NCBI RefSeq assembly: GCF_021556485.1
Contig: NZ_JAKGBW010000015.1
Span: 1-64,000 of the forward strand
Direction: 5' to 3'
DNA length: 64,000 nucleotides
Origin: Oceanobacillus alkalisoli
GTDB lineage: Bacteria > Bacillota > Bacilli > Bacillales > Amphibacillaceae
Part shown: one piece after another, positions 63,023 to 64,000 of the stretch
How positions within the stretch are numbered: position 1 is the stretch's first letter
Layout of the letters: each line of letters begins with the position of its first letter
Translations under genes and position numbers: made by a program
The notes under the pieces: generated by a model
The model's database searches: none
What the model saw: the letters and a program-made list of their open reading frames with translations, nothing else
Told to the model about the DNA's origin: nothing

Positions 63023-63280
63023 TTAATTATTTCCCTTCCTGCGCCCCGCAAACTTCAATAGAATAAAATAAGCAACAGAAGCAGCAAGCACTGCAGTAAG
63101 CAATGACAACCCAAGTGAATTACTGCCTGTAATAACGGTTTCCTGCGATAGATTAGCACTCATGAACCAAGCGGAACTCATATCCGGAATATATATCCAT
63201 GTCAGAAACATGCCAGACAGTATCTGGAATACAGTGTACATGACAATAAAACTAACGATAAAGACAAGATACTTTTTCAT
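63023..63280 (-). CDS. Hypothetical two-helix membrane protein
   Basis: An 85-residue protein with a hydrophobic N-terminal helix (LVFIVSFIVMYTVFQILSGM), an external loop with WFMSANLSQETVITGSNSLG, a second helix (LLTAVLAASVAYFILLKFAG) and a basic end RRKGNN. I do not recognise the family; similar small membrane proteins occur near stress genes in Bacillaceae. The ATG at 63280 follows TCGGAGGGTATGCA. Monocistronic. Confidence 0.6.
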   Translation of the reverse strand: MKKYLVFIVSFIVMYTVFQILSGMFLTWIYIPDMSSAWFMSANLSQETVITGSNSLGLSLLTAVLAASVAYFILLKFAGRRKGNN

Positions 63281-63523
63281 TGCATACCCTCCGATTTATT
63301 TATTCCTTAACTTATATACGAATGTCGTGTCATTAGGTTTCATTCTATTGGATTAAAAGGCTTTCTTCCATCTAAAATAACTATCCCCTTTTTCCAAGTA
63401 TTGGGGTATAATATTCTTGAGTTTTACAAATGGAATTTTCCTATACATGTTTATAGGAGGGAAGGGGAGAAAAGTCAGAGGTCATTTAGATATGATTGTT
63501 GTTTTTAAAAATATTACATAAGT

Positions 63524-63636
63524 TAATGAATTTCATAATACGTATTTAATGTTTCATCATCACCATATTTAGTTGGTTCGTTCCCAACTACATATGGTGA
63601 TGGAAAAGCCGGCTTTGGTAATTATGAAATTCATTC
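63524..63636 (+). repeat. 113-bp palindromic MITE-like element, copy 6 (orientation A), target duplication AAGT
   Basis: Matches copies 2 and 3 but lacks a few bases in the loop (ATTTAGTTGGTTCG). AAGT at 63520-63523 is repeated at 63637-63640. It ends 23 bases before the lipoprotein start, inside its 5' leader or promoter. A promoter-like TATAAT is at 63407-63412 (downstream of TTGGGG), so the element may be transcribed into the leader. Confidence 0.9.
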
Positions 63637-63659
63637 AAGTAAAAGGGAGAAAATGAGAG

Positions 63660-64000
63660 ATGAAAAAAACTATTGTCTTATTGCTGCTTGCAAGCCTGTT
63701 GCTGCTCGCTGCTTGTGGGGAAGATAAAGAACAGCTAAACGTAAGCGAAGTATTGGAGCAGGCAATTCAAGCAAATGCAGACTTGGAAAGCTATTCCACA
63801 GATATGAAAATAGATACAGAAGTAATGGAGATGGAAATGACGATTGAGGGATCAGCTGATATTACCCATAATCCGGACACCCTCTATTTGGATATGGCAA
63901 TGGGGATGGCTGGGATTTCCATGGATATTGAAACATATGTTGTCGGTGAAGAAGTGTATATGAGTATGTTTGGCGAATGGCTCATCATGGATGACGAGGA
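63660..64000 (+). CDS. Lipoprotein, DUF6612-like, partial (runs off the window)
   Basis: The first 113 codons are seen. The signal peptide and lipobox are MKKTIVLLLLASLLLLAACG, then an acidic domain VSEVLEQAIQANADLESYST followed by repeated Met-Glu stretches and a beta-rich region ...EVYMSMFGEWLIMDDE. Resembles DUF6612/LppX-like or YbbR-type secreted domains of Bacillaceae with the 'xxYMSMxGEW' motif. AAAAGGGAGAAAATGAGAG precedes the ATG at 63660. The 3' end lies outside. A palindromic element directly upstream may affect its expression. Confidence 0.75.
   Translation, partial: MKKTIVLLLLASLLLLAACGEDKEQLNVSEVLEQAIQANADLESYSTDMKIDTEVMEMEMTIEGSADITHNPDTLYLDMAMGMAGISMDIETYVVGEEVYMSMFGEWLIMDDE

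Overview
The window is AT-rich, low-GC Gram-positive DNA. The purine, TPP and cobalamin riboswitches, the LicT/RAT and LicR PTS regulation, the NiaR repressor, the Fur box, YwbE and LiaF-like proteins and strong AGGAGG ribosome-binding sites all point to Bacillaceae. An Oceanobacillus/Virgibacillus-type relative is a guess from general gene content, not a measurement. No rRNA, tRNA, CRISPR array, phage module or replication origin was seen.

Layout. 1-2.1 kb: decayed DNA, namely a DUF2075 helicase pseudogene interrupted by a 215-bp MITE-like element, a ywbE gene and a broken lipoprotein gene. 2.1-5.9 kb: a sugar MFS transporter and a GH13 alpha-glucosidase behind LacI/MalR-type operators. 6.1-9.1 kb: a LiaF-like protein, an orphan permease and a truncated haemoglobin. 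9.3-14 kb: a guanine-type riboswitch with xpt-pbuX, a nucleoside deaminase and an M20 carbamoylase (purine/pyrimidine salvage and catabolism). 14.2-18.9 kb: nadC joined to a TAXI-TRAP transporter, divergent from niaR. 20.6-28.9 kb: a Fur-controlled siderophore ABC operon divergent from a ferredoxin-NADP reductase gene. That reductase gene is split by a 3,276-bp insertion carrying a transposase, an accessory protein and a dfrG/dfrK-type dihydrofolate reductase. 29-31 kb: a PH-domain protein, a short-chain dehydrogenase and a Uma2 pseudogene. 31.2-45.8 kb: two adjacent beta-glucoside PTS regulons. One is LicR-controlled (IIA, GH4, GH1, IIB, a membrane protein, IIC). The other is LicT-controlled (licT, bglP, bglA) and also carries ptsH and ptsI. 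46-53.9 kb: an OFA-type MFS protein, PAP2 phosphatase, MerR-like protein, C45 hydrolase, a TnpB element, a methyltransferase and an M23 peptidase. 54-56.7 kb: a P1B-type metal ATPase with an unusual CPG motif and its HMA-domain partner, sharing a TTGAC-N4-GTCAA operator. 57-64 kb: glycerol dehydrogenase, a DAACS symporter, a CNNM protein, TPP riboswitch-tenA, an orphan cobalamin riboswitch, an acyl-CoA thioesterase and a lipoprotein that runs off the window.

Mobile DNA is the main theme. Five near-identical palindromic elements (113-118 bp, each with a perfect 4-bp target duplication) plus one fragment are scattered between genes. A second MITE-like element has a 5-bp duplication. The dfr-carrying element has a 9-bp duplication, and excising it in silico restores the reading frame of its host gene. 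At least eight gene remnants show continuing decay.

The strongest candidates for something undescribed are: (i) the dfr-carrying single-transposase element; (ii) the NiaR/nadC-linked TAXI-TRAP transporter, possibly for quinolinate or nicotinate; (iii) the palindromic MITE family; (iv) ptsHI placed under LicT antitermination; (v) the cobalamin riboswitch with no B12-related gene behind it.
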